From NCBI GenBank assembly GCA_937892135.1, contig CALAUK010000069.1:1-14161 (forward strand): 14,161 bases of DNA, read 5' to 3'. Below are positions 13,893 to 14,161 of this stretch, piece after piece; within the stretch, counting starts at the first letter, position 1, and every line of letters begins with the position of its first letter. The notes below the pieces were generated by a model. The model saw nothing but the letters and a program-made list of their open reading frames with translations, ran no database searches and was not told the DNA's origin. This DNA comes from an uncultured Clostridia bacterium (GTDB taxonomy: Bacteria > Bacillota > Clostridia > UBA1381 > UMGS1253). The position numbers and the translations under genes are program-made.

Positions 13893-14161
13893 GTTTTTTC
13901 GCTAAGGCTTTTAATTTCATCACGAAGACGCGCCGCAAGCTCAAAATCCAACGCCTGTGCCGCCTGCTGCATAGCCTGAGTTAATTCCATAACAAGCTCT
14001 TTATTATCCTTTTTGGGATTCTTATTGATAAATACTTCTCTTTCCTCAAGCGGCTTCGTCGCCTCAATAACCTCTCTTATTCCCTTGTTTATAGTCTTGG
14101 GAATAATTCCGTGTTCTTTGTTATAATCTGTTTGTATCTTATGGCGGCGGGTAGTCTCCGA
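13886..14161 (-). CDS. uvrB: Excinuclease ABC subunit B, C-terminal fragment
   Basis: The last 91 codons of uvrB; the gene continues beyond the right edge. UvrB is the helicase-like subunit that verifies the lesion and recruits UvrC. The visible part holds the end of helicase domain motif VI and its tail: SETTRRHKIQTDYNKEHGI followed by IPKTINKGIREVIE. It then has a variable linker and the C-terminal UVR helical hairpin, which binds UvrC (ELTQAMQQAAQALDFELAA then RLRDEIKSL). The frame ends at TGA (13888-13886). It is followed after 4 nt by the nucleotidyltransferase-like gene and then uvrA, an unusual insertion into a uvrB-uvrA pair. Confidence 0.95.
   Translation of the reverse strand, partial: SETTRRHKIQTDYNKEHGIIPKTINKGIREVIEATKPLEEREVFINKNPKKDNKELVMELTQAMQQAAQALDFELAARLRDEIKSLSEKTG

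Noticed and set aside
13882..13944. Longer start for the gene between uvrB and uvrA (ATG at 13920 or an upstream codon at 13944)
   Set aside because: These codons lie inside the coding end of uvrB in another frame, whereas the ATG at 13881 is placed just after the uvrB stop with its own ribosome binding site.

Overview
The window looks like chromosomal DNA of a low-GC Gram-positive bacterium of the class Clostridia, probably an anaerobic gut-type lineage. I base this on the strong A+T bias, the strong GGAGG-type ribosome binding sites, the short single-domain Pta next to AckA (acetate and ATP formation), and the clostridial style of the PurC, TmcAL and UvrA proteins. It is mostly housekeeping sequence. 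I see no mobile element, phage gene, CRISPR array, tRNA or rRNA.

Layout from left to right. (1) 1-73, minus: the first 24 codons of a PurF-like class II glutamine amidotransferase-type protein, with its own promoter. (2) 244-3737 and 3754-4884, minus: transcribed in the order aroC (chorismate synthase), pgi (glucose-6-phosphate isomerase), a small P-loop ATPase of unknown function, thrC (threonine synthase). Promoters are visible before aroC and before the ATPase. A strong hairpin-U terminator stands between the ATPase and thrC, and another follows thrC. (3) 4993-7207, minus: pta-ackA, the acetyl-CoA to acetate pathway, as a two-gene operon with promoter and terminator. (4) 7381-9693, plus: a TmcAL-type tRNA(Met) cytidine acetate ligase fused in frame to a C-terminal GIY-YIG domain, then a divergent purC with its own promoter. 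A perfect bidirectional terminator follows purC. (5) 9728-14161, minus: uvrB (3' end only), a small MNT-nucleotidyltransferase-like gene, uvrA and a DUF624/YesL-like membrane protein, read in that order with short gaps and probably co-transcribed.

How the genes fit together: pta-ackA is a self-contained energy module. uvrB-uvrA supplies two of the three UvrABC excision repair subunits, with an unexplained gene inserted tightly between them. aroC and thrC are amino acid biosynthesis genes. The purF-like gene and purC are purine-pathway genes that sit as separate units rather than in a pur operon.

The points most worth a second look are the TmcAL/GIY-YIG fusion, the nucleotidyltransferase-like protein between uvrB and uvrA that lacks the catalytic motif, and the terminator (with a possible 14-codon reading frame across it) placed only 24 nt before thrC. 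No clearly new multi-gene system is visible; these are individual oddities in an ordinary region.
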